This document shows, one piece after another, positions 55,808 through 64,000 of a DNA stretch of 64,000 bases; within the stretch, counting starts at the first letter, position 1, and every line of letters starts with the position of its first letter. This DNA comes from Cupriavidus pauculus (GTDB lineage Bacteria; Pseudomonadota; Gammaproteobacteria; Burkholderiales; Burkholderiaceae). The position numbers and the translations under genes are program-made. The notes under the pieces are model-generated. The model made no database searches and was not told the origin of the DNA. It worked only from the letters and a program-made list of their open reading frames with translations. The stretch lies in NCBI RefSeq assembly GCF_002858765.1, contig NZ_PJRP01000008.1, positions 238,019 through 302,018 of the forward strand. Reading direction: 5' to 3'.

Positions 55808-55828
55808 TTGTTCTGTCTTACAGAACAA
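55808..55828. promoter_or_regulatory. Palindromic operator, IclR/GntR-like
   Basis: TTGTTCTG, spacer TCTTA, CAGAACAA: perfect 8-base arms. It lies about 20 bases after the predicted start of transcription and 19 bases before the ATG of the Bug gene, where a bound repressor would block elongation or initiation. IclR-family sites have this form. No regulator gene is adjacent. Confidence 0.65.
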
Positions 55829-55846
55829 AAGAAAACGGAGACACAC

Positions 55847-56836
55847 ATGACCCGTCCGCCCTTGCGCCGCAAGTTTGCCTGCACGTTGCTGGCCCTCGCC
55901 GCCGCCCCGGCGCTGCTGTCCGCGTCCGCCGTGGCCGCCGATGCCTATCCTGCCCAGCCCATCCGCCTGGTGGTGCCGTTCCCGCCGGCGGGCGGCACCG
56001 ACGTGCTGTCGCGCCTGGTGTTCAACAAGGTGGGCATCGCCACCAAGTGGACCGTGGTGGTAGAAAACCGTGCCGGCGCGGGCGGCAATATCGGGCTGGA
56101 CCTCGTGGCCAAGGCGAAGAACGACGGCTATACCATCGGCATGGGCCAGACCGCCAACCTGGCGATCAACCCGACGCTGTACCCCAAGATGCCGTATGAC
56201 GCGGTGAAGGACTTCACCCCCGTGGCGCTGGTCGCCGCGCAGCCGGTGGTGCTAATCGTGCGCCAGGACGCGCCGTACAAGACGCTGACCGACCTGGTGA
56301 ACGCCGCCAAGACCAAGCAGCTTTCGATGGCATCGGCCGGTACCGGCACGGTGGGCCACCTGACCGGCGAGATGTTCCAGCGCCGCGCTGGCTTCAAGGC
56401 GCTGCACGTGCCGTACAAGGGGGCGTCGCCCGCGCTGACCGACCTGATGGGCGGCCAGACCGATTTCTACTTCGCTACGCCCCCCATCGCCATGCCGATG
56501 ATCAAGGCCGGCAAGCTGCGCGCGCTGGCGGTGACGTCGACCAAGCGCGTCGCGCTGCTGCCCAACGTGCCGACCGTGGCGGAACAGGGCTATGCTGGTT
56601 TCCAGGCCGAGGACTGGAAGGCGCTGGTGGCACCGGCCGGCACGCCGGCCGACGTGGTGGCCAAGCTCAACGCCGAAGTCAACAAGGCGCTCAAGGACAA
56701 GGACACGATCGCCAAGCTTCATGACGAAGGCAGCGAGCCGCGCGGCGGCACGGCGGCGGAACTGGCCACCTTCATCAAGGGCGAGAACACGCGCTGGGGC
56801 GCGATCGTCAAGGAATCGGGCGCTCGCGTCGACTGA
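55847..56836 (+). CDS. Bug/TctC-family periplasmic solute-binding protein
   Basis: A 329-residue receptor with a signal peptide (about 1-31, cut after VAA). The fold begins with the family's YPAQPIRLVVPFPPAGGTD block, followed by ENRAGAGGNIG and HVPYKGASPALTDLMGG. Bug proteins bind carboxylates such as citrate, glutamate or nicotinate; they are very abundant in Burkholderiales and often lack a matching transporter, as here. Start ATG at 55847 after a GGAG. The genes that follow point to a six-carbon dicarboxylate or tricarboxylate. Confidence 0.93.
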   Translation: MTRPPLRRKFACTLLALAAAPALLSASAVAADAYPAQPIRLVVPFPPAGGTDVLSRLVFNKVGIATKWTVVVENRAGAGGNIGLDLVAKAKNDGYTIGMGQTANLAINPTLYPKMPYDAVKDFTPVALVAAQPVVLIVRQDAPYKTLTDLVNAAKTKQLSMASAGTGTVGHLTGEMFQRRAGFKALHVPYKGASPALTDLMGGQTDFYFATPPIAMPMIKAGKLRALAVTSTKRVALLPNVPTVAEQGYAGFQAEDWKALVAPAGTPADVVAKLNAEVNKALKDKDTIAKLHDEGSEPRGGTAAELATFIKGENTRWGAIVKESGARVD

Positions 56837-56870
56837 TCCGCGTCGACTAACCATTTCCTGGCAGGACCGT

Positions 56871-58070
56871 ATGTACAAGCCGCTTCGCAATATCCGCGTG
56901 CTCGACCTCACCAACGTGCTGGCCGGGCCCTTCTGCTGCCACCAGCTGGCCCACATGGGCGCCGAGGTCATCAAGGTGGAAACGCCGGGCACCGGCGACC
57001 TGGCGCGCCAGCTGGGCGCCGACACCGAACTGAACCGCAACCTGATGGGTGTGTCGTTCCTGGCACAGAACCCCGGCAAGCGATCGATCACGATCAACCT
57101 CAAGCATGCGCGCGGCAAGGAGGTATTCCGCAAGCTGGTGCAGAGCGCCGACGTGGTCGTGGAGAACTTCCGCCCCGGCGTGATGACCCGTCTAGGCCTG
57201 GGCTACGACGACCTGAAGCAGGTGAATTCGCGCCTGATCTATTGCGCGATCTCGGGCTTTGGCCAGGATGGTCCGCTGTCCGACCTGCCGGCCTACGACC
57301 AGATCATCCAGGGCATGTCGGGCGTGATGAGCATCACCGGCGACAAGGAAAGCGCCCCGCTGCGCGTGGGGTATCCGGTTTCCGACACCATCGGCGGCAT
57401 GACGGCTGCGTTCGCCATCGCCGCGTCGTTGGCCGACCGCGACCGCACCGAGGGCTATTTCCTCGACGTGTCGATGCTTGAAGCCACCATGGCCACCATG
57501 GGCTGGGTGGTGTCGAACCACCTGGTTGCCGGCAAGGACCCGGTGCCGATGGGCAACGAGAACATGACCGCCAGCCCTTCGGGCACGTTCAACACCGGCG
57601 ACGGTCCGCTCAACATCGCGGCCAACAAGCAGGAGCAGTTCGAGGCAGTGTGCCGCGTCGTGGGCCGTCCGGACCTGGCCGGCGATCCGCGTTTTGGCGA
57701 ACGCCAGTCGCGCCTGGCCAACCGTGCCGCGCTGACCGCCGAACTCGAAGCCGAACTGGCGAAGAAGCCGGCCACCGAATGGTGGCAGTTGCTGAACGAG
57801 GCCGGCGTGCCCGCTGGCCCGGTGCTGAAGGTGCCCGACGTGCTCGCGCATCCACAGGTGCGTGATCGCGGCATGATCGGCGATTTCGCCAACGTGCCCG
57901 GCGTGGGCCGCGACATCCGCCTGGTCCGCACGGGCTTCAAGGTCAACGGCACGGCGCCGTCGGTGGATACCCCGCCGCCGCAGCTTGGCCAGCATACCGA
58001 CGACATTCTTGGCGAACTTGGCTACGCGGCCGACGACATCGCCACCCTGAAACAGGAGCGCGCACTATGA
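56871..58070 (+). CDS. Class III (CaiB/Frc) CoA-transferase
   Basis: A 399-residue type III CoA-transferase. It opens with the family's LRNIRVLDLTNVLAGPFC, the next block MGAEVIKVE, and has the catalytic Asp in LAYDQIIQGMSGVM-type sequence (here PAYDQIIQGMSG). The family moves CoA between carboxylates through an aspartyl-CoA thioester. With the next gene this would make a citryl- or similar CoA ester and then cleave it. ATG at 56871 after GGCAGGA; the longer frame from 56592 overlaps the Bug gene and is spurious. Confidence 0.92.
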   Translation: MYKPLRNIRVLDLTNVLAGPFCCHQLAHMGAEVIKVETPGTGDLARQLGADTELNRNLMGVSFLAQNPGKRSITINLKHARGKEVFRKLVQSADVVVENFRPGVMTRLGLGYDDLKQVNSRLIYCAISGFGQDGPLSDLPAYDQIIQGMSGVMSITGDKESAPLRVGYPVSDTIGGMTAAFAIAASLADRDRTEGYFLDVSMLEATMATMGWVVSNHLVAGKDPVPMGNENMTASPSGTFNTGDGPLNIAANKQEQFEAVCRVVGRPDLAGDPRFGERQSRLANRAALTAELEAELAKKPATEWWQLLNEAGVPAGPVLKVPDVLAHPQVRDRGMIGDFANVPGVGRDIRLVRTGFKVNGTAPSVDTPPPQLGQHTDDILGELGYAADDIATLKQERAL

Positions 58071-58909
58071 GCGAAGCATTTCCGATGGACGCGGGCCGGC
58101 AGGCATCGCAGGACTGGTGGCGCACGAAGATCATCGATATGAAGCCCGGCGAGATCCGCTACCGTGGCTACCCGATCGAGCAGCTGATCGGCAACGTGTC
58201 GTTCGCCCAGATGATCTGGCTGATGCTGCGTGGCGAACTGCCCGAGAAGCGCGAAGGCGAGCTGCTTGACGCGGCCCTGATGGCCGCTGTCGACCACGGC
58301 CCGCAGGCGCCCAGCATCGCCATCGCCCGCATGGCCGCCACCTGCGGCGTGGGGCTGAACAATGCGATGGCCTCGGCCGTCAACGTGCTCGGCGACGTGC
58401 ACGGCGGCGCCGGCGAGCAGGCCGTGGAACTCTACCAGGACATCGCGCGGCGCTTCGACGAAGGCGTGCCGTTCGACGACGCCGTGGCCGCCGGCCTGGC
58501 GAACTATCGCGACCTGCGCGGCAAGTTCGTGTCGGGCTTCGGTCACCGCTTCCACCCGCTGGACCCGCGCGCCCCGCGCCTGCTGGCGCTGGTGGACGAG
58601 GCCGCCAACGCCGGCGTGGTCTCTGGCCGCTACGCCGCCATCGCGCGCGCGGTGGAAAAGAAACTTGGCGAAGGCCGCGAGAAGCCGATCCCGATGAACA
58701 TCGACGGCGCCACCGCCGTCATCTATGCGGAACTGGGCTTCCCGGCCCCGCTGGCGCGCGGCCTGTTCTGCCTGTCTCGCTCGGTGGGCATCCTGTCGCA
58801 CGCCTGGGAACAGACCCAACAGGGCGGCCGCAACAAGGGCCCGATCCCGCGGCAGTTCCTGTGGACGTATGACGGCGAGCCGCAGCGGGATGTGCCGACG
58901 GGGGACTGA
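58067..58909 (+). CDS. Citryl-CoA lyase / citrate-synthase-fold enzyme
   Basis: A 280-residue short citrate-synthase-family protein, smaller than a true citrate synthase (about 430), as in citryl-CoA lyases. Conserved His/Asp blocks are seen: NNAMASAVNVLGDVHGGAG and GFGHRFHPLDPRAPRL, and a C-terminal LSRSVGILSHAWEQ. The ATG overlaps the CoA-transferase stop by four bases (ATGA), so the two are translationally coupled. They would turn a CoA-activated tricarboxylate (citrate or a citramalate-like acid) into acetyl-CoA plus an oxo acid. The exact substrate is inferred. Confidence 0.85.
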   Translation: MSEAFPMDAGRQASQDWWRTKIIDMKPGEIRYRGYPIEQLIGNVSFAQMIWLMLRGELPEKREGELLDAALMAAVDHGPQAPSIAIARMAATCGVGLNNAMASAVNVLGDVHGGAGEQAVELYQDIARRFDEGVPFDDAVAAGLANYRDLRGKFVSGFGHRFHPLDPRAPRLLALVDEAANAGVVSGRYAAIARAVEKKLGEGREKPIPMNIDGATAVIYAELGFPAPLARGLFCLSRSVGILSHAWEQTQQGGRNKGPIPRQFLWTYDGEPQRDVPTGD

Positions 58910-58942
58910 GTCGATCGAGGGCACGGCCGGCGTGCTCGCCTT

Positions 58943-61900
58943 TCAATGAAAATCCCGGCTCCCCACCATCAGCCGGCCCAGCAGCGGGCTCAGGTCCACC
59001 AGTTCCTGGGCCACCAGGTGCCTGACGTCGCCCTGCCGTTGCCAGGTGCCGATCACGCCCAGCAGCGTGGCGCCCAGCACCTCCTTGCGCTGGCGTTCGA
59101 CCAGGTCGGGCCAGATGATCACGTTGATCGATCCGGTTTCGTCCTCGATGGAGGTAAAGATCGTGCCGCTGGCCGTGGATGGCCGCTGACGCACCGTCAC
59201 GATGCCGCACGCGCGTACGCGGCGGCCGTTGCCCAGGCGTGACAGTTGCTGCGCGGTGATGTACTTGAGCGCGCTCAGCCGGCGTCGCAGCAGCGTCAGC
59301 GGGTGGCATTTCAGTGACAGTCCCAGGCTCGCATAGTCGGCCGCCACGTCCTCGCCAATCTTCGGCTCGGGCAACGCCAGCGCCAGTTCCTGCGGCGGCG
59401 CCTCGTGCAGCAGATCGCGATGCGCGGTCTGCACCGCCGCGCCACGCGCATGCCAGCGCGCCTGGCGCCGATGACCGGCCAGCGACACCAGCGCGTCGGC
59501 CGCGGCCAGCACGTCGATATCGTGCGCATCGAGCCCCGCGCGGCGCGCCAGGTCTTCCACGCTATTGAAGGGCCGCGCGGCACGCGCGGCCTCGATGCGC
59601 AACGCAGCGCCCTCGCGCATGCCCTTGACGCGATTCATGCCCAGCCGTACGTCGCGATGCCGCTGCCCCGGCCGCTTCGGTTCCGGCGCGCTTTCCCAGC
59701 CGCTGATCGTCACGTCCACAGGCTGCGTCTCCACGAAATGGCGGCGTGCGTCCTGCACCAGTTGCGATGCCGAATAGAACCCCATCGGTAGGCTGTTGAG
59801 CAGCGCGCACAGGAATGCATCAGGGTGGTGGCACTTGATCCAGGCGCTCACATAGACCAGCTTGGCGAAGCTGGCCGCATGGCTTTCCGGGAAGCCATAT
59901 TCGCCAAAGCCCTCGATCTGCTTGCAGATGGCCAGCGCGAATGATTCCGGGTAGCCGCGCGAGGTCAGCGCGCGCACCAGCGCATCCTGGTGTTTCTTCA
60001 GGTCACCCCGGCGGCGCCAGGCGGCCATCGAACGGCGTAGCTGGTCGGCCTGCCCGGGCGTGAAGCCGGCCGCCTCGATGGCCAGCTGCATCACCTGTTC
60101 CTGGAAGATCGGAATGCCCAGCGTGCGGCCCAGCACGCGACGGATCACGTCGTTGAAGTAGGTCGGCAGCTTGCCCGTGCGGCGCAGGTCCTCGCGCCGC
60201 TTCAGGTACGGATGCACCATGCCGCCCTGGATCGGGCCGGGCCGCACGATGGCCACTTCCACCACCAGATCGTAGTACTGGCGCGGCTGCAGGCGCGGCA
60301 GCATCGACTGCTGCGCGCGCGATTCAATCTGGAACACACCGATGGTGTCGGCCTTGCAGATCATCGCGTAGGTGGCATCGTCGGTCTCGGGCAGGTCTTC
60401 CATGCGCGTGGGCAGGCCCGCGCGATCGGGCTCGGGATTCGGGATCATCGCCAGCGCACGGCGGATAGCAGTCAGCATGCCCAGCGCCAGCACGTCTACC
60501 TTGAGCAGCCCCAGCGATTCCAGGTCGTCCTTGTCCCACTGGATCACGCTGCGGTCCTTCATGGCGGCGTTCTCGATCGGCACCAGCCGCGACAGCTTGT
60601 GCCGCGCGATCACAAAGCCGCCCACGTGCTGCGACAGGTGACGCGGAAAGCCGCGTAGCTGCTCGGTCAGGCTGGCCCATTGCCGCACGGCCGGCGAATC
60701 GGGGTCCAGCCCGTAGCGCGAGATCCGCTCGATGAACGCGGTGCCGCCGTCCCACCACGCCTGGCCCTTGACCACCTGCTCCACCACGCTCGGATCGATG
60801 CCGAGCGCGCGTCCCACGTCGCGCAGCGCACTGCGCGACCGATACGTGATCAGCGACGCCGCCAGCGCGGCACGATGGCGCCCGTACTTGTCGTAGATGT
60901 ACTGGATGACTTCCTCGCGCCGCTGGTGCTCGAAGTCGACGTCGATATCGGGCGGTTCGTCACGCTCGCGCGACAGAAAGCGCCCGAACAGCAGGTTGGC
61001 CTGCTCGGGGCTGACCTCGGTGATATGCAGGCAGTAGCAGACCAGCGAGTTGGCCGCCGAGCCGCGCCCCTGGCACAGGATGCCCAGCTTGCGCGCATGG
61101 CTGACGATGTCGTAGACGGTCAGGAAGAACGGCTCGTAGCTTTTCTCCTCGATCAGCTGGAGTTCGCCTTCGAGCTGCGCCTTCCATTCGGGCTCCATGC
61201 CGTGCGGGAAGCGCTCGGCGATGCCTTTCCGGACCGCCTGCCACAGATAGCCGATCGGCGTCAGCCCGTCGGGCACCAGTTCCTCGGGATATTCGTAGCG
61301 CAACGTGTCGAGCGAAAACCGGCACTGGTCGGCGATATGCAGCGTGCGCGCCAGCGCCTCGCGCGGATAGAGCCGCGACAGCACCTGCCGCATGCGCAGG
61401 TGGGCTTCGGCATTGGGCGCCAGCGCCATGCCGCAGGCCGGCAGCGGCTGGCCGAGCCGGATGGCCGTCAGCACATCGGACAGCGGCTTGCGCGAACGCA
61501 CATGCATGTTGACGGCGCCGGTGGCCACCAGCGGCACGCCGGTGTCGCGCGATACCTGCTGCAGGCGTTCGCGGTGCAGCGCTTCAGCGTGTCCCTGCAG
61601 CAGCTCCAGCGCGATCGACACACGGTCGCCGAACACGTCGCGGCACCATTGGGCCTGCGCGCGCAGCACATCGGCATCGACGCAGTAGTCGGGCAACAGG
61701 ATCGCCAGGCAATCGGGCATGCCCCGCAGGTGGTGCTCATCGGGCTGCGGATCAGCGATATCGGACGGATACAGCAGGTAGCTGCCCTTGTCGGCGCGCC
61801 GGCGCCCGAGCGTGATGAACTCGCTGAGATTGCCAAAGCCCTCGCGGTTCTGCGCCAGCAGCACCAGGCGGGGCGGCGGCATGGTGTCGCCCGGTGCCGC

Positions 61901-62374
61901 CGTGAGCGTGAAGCGGCTGCCGATGATGAGGTTGAACGCGTCAGCCGCGGCGGCCAGCGTTTCCAGCCTCTCGTGCCGGCGTGCGGCGGCATCGGGGTCT
62001 TCGTCGTAGTCGACGGGTGCTCCGTCTTCGTCTTCGCCCTCGTTGTCCTCGTCTTCCTCCTCCTCGACAAAGGCCACGATGTCCTCCACATTGTCCACGT
62101 CGCCCGCGGCCTGTCCCGCCGCCAGGCGCCGCGCGCTGCGGGCCACGGCTTCCCACATGTCCTCGCGCAATACCTTGATGGCGTGGTGCGCGCGGGCGGT
62201 GCCGGCCACCGAACACTCGTCGGTCAGCGCCAGACCGCTGTAGCCCAGCTGGAACGCGCGGGAGATCAGCTCCTGCGGGTGCGAGGCACCGGTCAGGAAC
62301 GTGAAGTTGGAAATGCAGTGCAGCTCGGCATAGTCGGGCAGCAACGGCAACAGGGAAGACAATCCGGGCAACAT
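58943..62374 (-). CDS. dnaE2: Error-prone DNA polymerase III alpha subunit DnaE2 (ImuC)
   Basis: A 1143-residue C-family polymerase of the ImuC group. An N-terminal PHP domain (YAELHCISNFTFLTGASHP, ALTDECSVAG) is followed by the catalytic palm with the acidic residues PPDIDVDFEH, the finger domain and an OB fold (ACGIVTVRQRP, then FTSIEDETGSINVIIWP). Residues about 95-140 hold a long acidic insert in the PHP domain. The ATG at 62374 is preferred, seven bases after GGAG; a GTG at 62392 abuts the imuB stop. It needs ImuB for access to damaged DNA. Confidence 0.94.
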   Translation of the reverse strand: MLPGLSSLLPLLPDYAELHCISNFTFLTGASHPQELISRAFQLGYSGLALTDECSVAGTARAHHAIKVLREDMWEAVARSARRLAAGQAAGDVDNVEDIVAFVEEEEDEDNEGEDEDGAPVDYDEDPDAAARRHERLETLAAAADAFNLIIGSRFTLTAAPGDTMPPPRLVLLAQNREGFGNLSEFITLGRRRADKGSYLLYPSDIADPQPDEHHLRGMPDCLAILLPDYCVDADVLRAQAQWCRDVFGDRVSIALELLQGHAEALHRERLQQVSRDTGVPLVATGAVNMHVRSRKPLSDVLTAIRLGQPLPACGMALAPNAEAHLRMRQVLSRLYPREALARTLHIADQCRFSLDTLRYEYPEELVPDGLTPIGYLWQAVRKGIAERFPHGMEPEWKAQLEGELQLIEEKSYEPFFLTVYDIVSHARKLGILCQGRGSAANSLVCYCLHITEVSPEQANLLFGRFLSRERDEPPDIDVDFEHQRREEVIQYIYDKYGRHRAALAASLITYRSRSALRDVGRALGIDPSVVEQVVKGQAWWDGGTAFIERISRYGLDPDSPAVRQWASLTEQLRGFPRHLSQHVGGFVIARHKLSRLVPIENAAMKDRSVIQWDKDDLESLGLLKVDVLALGMLTAIRRALAMIPNPEPDRAGLPTRMEDLPETDDATYAMICKADTIGVFQIESRAQQSMLPRLQPRQYYDLVVEVAIVRPGPIQGGMVHPYLKRREDLRRTGKLPTYFNDVIRRVLGRTLGIPIFQEQVMQLAIEAAGFTPGQADQLRRSMAAWRRRGDLKKHQDALVRALTSRGYPESFALAICKQIEGFGEYGFPESHAASFAKLVYVSAWIKCHHPDAFLCALLNSLPMGFYSASQLVQDARRHFVETQPVDVTISGWESAPEPKRPGQRHRDVRLGMNRVKGMREGAALRIEAARAARPFNSVEDLARRAGLDAHDIDVLAAADALVSLAGHRRQARWHARGAAVQTAHRDLLHEAPPQELALALPEPKIGEDVAADYASLGLSLKCHPLTLLRRRLSALKYITAQQLSRLGNGRRVRACGIVTVRQRPSTASGTIFTSIEDETGSINVIIWPDLVERQRKEVLGATLLGVIGTWQRQGDVRHLVAQELVDLSPLLGRLMVGSRDFH

Positions 62375-62392
62375 CGCCAAACTCCGGGGCAC

Positions 62393-63964
62393 TCAGGCAA
62401 ACAGGCCGTGCAGGAACCAGCGGTATTCGCCGCCGTCTTCCTGCCCATCGCGCGTGGGGCGGCCGGGGCGTTCGCGATAGACCCAGCAGCGCAACCCATC
62501 GGCGCGTTCGGCAATGAAATAGTCGCGCGTGGCCAGGCCGCCATCCCACCAGCCCGCCTCGATGCGCTCGGGGCGCGTCAGCATGACCAGCGGCCCCTGG
62601 TACACGGGGCGGTGCTTTTCCACGCGCAGCGGCTGCGGCGCTTCCAGCAGCCAGAGCGGCCGCTCCGGCGGCAATGCTCCCGTCGCCGGGGCATGCGCGG
62701 GCGTCTCGCCCACCGGGCACCACTGGTTGGCGCGCTCGGGGCGATGGTCGGCCAGCGGCTGCGGCTGCAGCACGTTGTCGCGGCCCAGGCGGGCCACCAG
62801 CGTATCGATCAACCGACCCAGTTCGGCCGGTTCGGCGCCGGGCTCCGGAAACAGCGAGTCGCTCTGCGGCACGCAGGTTTCCATCGTCTCCACGCGCAGG
62901 CCCAGGCCACCAACCGGCGCATGAAAACGCACCTTGTCGAGCTTCTCGCGCAGCAGCTTCGACAGGTGCACGGGGTCGCGGCTCGGCTGCGCCAGCGCCA
63001 GCGGCACCGGCGTGCTGTCGGTGTCCTCGCCCAGCCGGTAGCGTTCGTGTTCCAGCACCAGCACGCAGCGTGTCACACCGGCCTGCTGCGCCGCCAGCCA
63101 GCCCGACAGCGCCAGCAGCAGCCGCTGCGCCCCGGCCAGCACGCCTTCGGCCGATTCGATACGGCCCGGCAACTCCATGCGCTGCGCAAACGCGGGCGGC
63201 GCCTCGAACCATGCAAAGCCCGACGGGACCTTGCCATAAGCCTGGTCCAGTCGCGCCAGCAGTTCGGTGCCGATACGGCGCGACAAACCCGCGCGCGGCA
63301 GGTGCCGCACCTGTTCAAGCGTGCGGCAACCGACGCCTTCGAGCCAGTCCGGATCGGTGTACGCCTGCAGGCAGGTCACGGGCAGGCGGTCCAGCAGGCG
63401 CGTCATGCGCGGCGCCTGCACCGCGCGCCGGGCCGGGCGCACGATGCCGCGCGGCGTCTTGCGCAGCGGCTGGCGCGCCAGCCATGCCGCGCCCTGCGCC
63501 GTGGTGCCGCTGCCGATCTGCACGAACGTGCCCAGTTGCCGCACGCGGGTACGAATCGCCCGGCACAGCGCGCGATGCCCGCCGAACAGGCGCAGGCTGG
63601 CCGTGACGTCGAGCATCACCGTGGCCGATTCGGGTTCCGGGTCGATCGTCACGGCCGGCGTGAAGTGCAACAGCGTCAGCGCCACCGAGGTCATCAGATC
63701 GGTCTCGGCGGCCGGGTCGCGTTCAAGCTGCACCACATCGGCCGACAATGCCTGCACGCCGCCGCGCCGCATGCCGTAGCACACGCCCAGCGCCGCGGCC
63801 GGGCCGTTGGCCAGCACCACGCGCTCGTGCGCCATCACGGCCACCGGCAGTTGCTGCAGCGTACCGTTGCCATGCGCGGCGGAGGTTCCGGCGGGCTCAG
63901 GCCAGCTCGGCTGCAGCGCGTCCAGCGGCAGGCGCGGCAGATGCACCGCGATCCAGTACGTCAT
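62393..63964 (-). CDS. imuB: Y-family-like mutasome protein ImuB
   Basis: A 523-residue protein with the Y-family polymerase fold (palm/finger region to about residue 230, little-finger to about 370) but without the usual catalytic carboxylates; it bridges DnaE2 to the beta clamp. The HhH-like DRLPVTCLQAY block and ERPLWLLEAPQPLRV region fit ImuB. It ends immediately before the dnaE2 start, the usual imuA-imuB-dnaE2 order, and imuA is expected just outside the window (63965-64000 is non-coding or the end of imuA). Start ATG at 63964; a TTG at 63970 is in frame. Confidence 0.92.
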   Translation of the reverse strand: MTYWIAVHLPRLPLDALQPSWPEPAGTSAAHGNGTLQQLPVAVMAHERVVLANGPAAALGVCYGMRRGGVQALSADVVQLERDPAAETDLMTSVALTLLHFTPAVTIDPEPESATVMLDVTASLRLFGGHRALCRAIRTRVRQLGTFVQIGSGTTAQGAAWLARQPLRKTPRGIVRPARRAVQAPRMTRLLDRLPVTCLQAYTDPDWLEGVGCRTLEQVRHLPRAGLSRRIGTELLARLDQAYGKVPSGFAWFEAPPAFAQRMELPGRIESAEGVLAGAQRLLLALSGWLAAQQAGVTRCVLVLEHERYRLGEDTDSTPVPLALAQPSRDPVHLSKLLREKLDKVRFHAPVGGLGLRVETMETCVPQSDSLFPEPGAEPAELGRLIDTLVARLGRDNVLQPQPLADHRPERANQWCPVGETPAHAPATGALPPERPLWLLEAPQPLRVEKHRPVYQGPLVMLTRPERIEAGWWDGGLATRDYFIAERADGLRCWVYRERPGRPTRDGQEDGGEYRWFLHGLFA

Positions 63965-64000
63965 GGGCAATCGGATCGATACCCGCCGGCACGGCGGGGG

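Overview
The window looks like a chromosome segment from a beta-proteobacterium of the order Burkholderiales, most like Cupriavidus or Ralstonia. The support is high GC with strong third-position GC, a Bug/TctC-type receptor beside a CoA-transferase, the ImuB/DnaE2 mutasome, a full pel locus, and a hopanoid locus with a dedicated ispH copy. No tRNA, rRNA, insertion sequence, prophage or CRISPR array was seen. The genus is inferred from gene content, not from a marker gene.

Layout. 1-860: the 5' part of a secreted tandem-repeat protein (minus strand), then a non-coding region with two copies of the same 18-bp inverted repeat. 861-2870: an alpha/beta hydrolase and a chemoreceptor without a periplasmic domain. 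2949-13912: a minus-strand metal-chelatase block with a membrane-anchored CobN-like protein, a CobW GTPase, CobN, and a ChlI AAA+ gene that runs through a seven-A slippery site into a VWA (ChlD) domain in the -1 frame. Its leader (about 14086-14261) has a promoter, a multi-stem structure and an intrinsic terminator. 14308-20433: small conserved proteins, a carboxylesterase, an MFS/LysR divergent pair and an AGE-family epimerase.

20634-30878 is the main hopanoid and outer-membrane lipid locus: ferritin-like protein, HpnB, HpnA, IspH, HpnH, HpnM, HpnN and MlaA. A second part at 51191-54806 holds HpnD, squalene-hopene cyclase and HpnG. Between them lie a minus-strand signalling operon (response regulator, LysM-FecR protein, CHASE2 histidine kinase; 31072-35855), a complete pelABCDEFG operon for the cationic Pel exopolysaccharide (36129-49382), a long gap and a cold-shock gene. 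54909-58909 has a lipoprotein and a citrate-type operon (Bug receptor, class III CoA-transferase, citryl-CoA-lyase-like enzyme) behind a strong promoter with a palindromic operator. 58943-63964 is dnaE2 and imuB for SOS mutagenesis.

How the genes fit together. CobN, ChlI and the frameshifted ChlD would form one ATP-dependent cobalt chelatase, with CobW as the metal chaperone. The anchored CobN-like paralog has a different topology and probably a different job. The hpn genes take farnesyl diphosphate to squalene (HpnD only; HpnC and HpnE are not here), cyclise it, add and trim adenosine, and move the product outward (HpnN, HpnM). Pel and the envelope-sensing FecR/CHASE2 system point to a strong surface and biofilm theme across the middle of the window.
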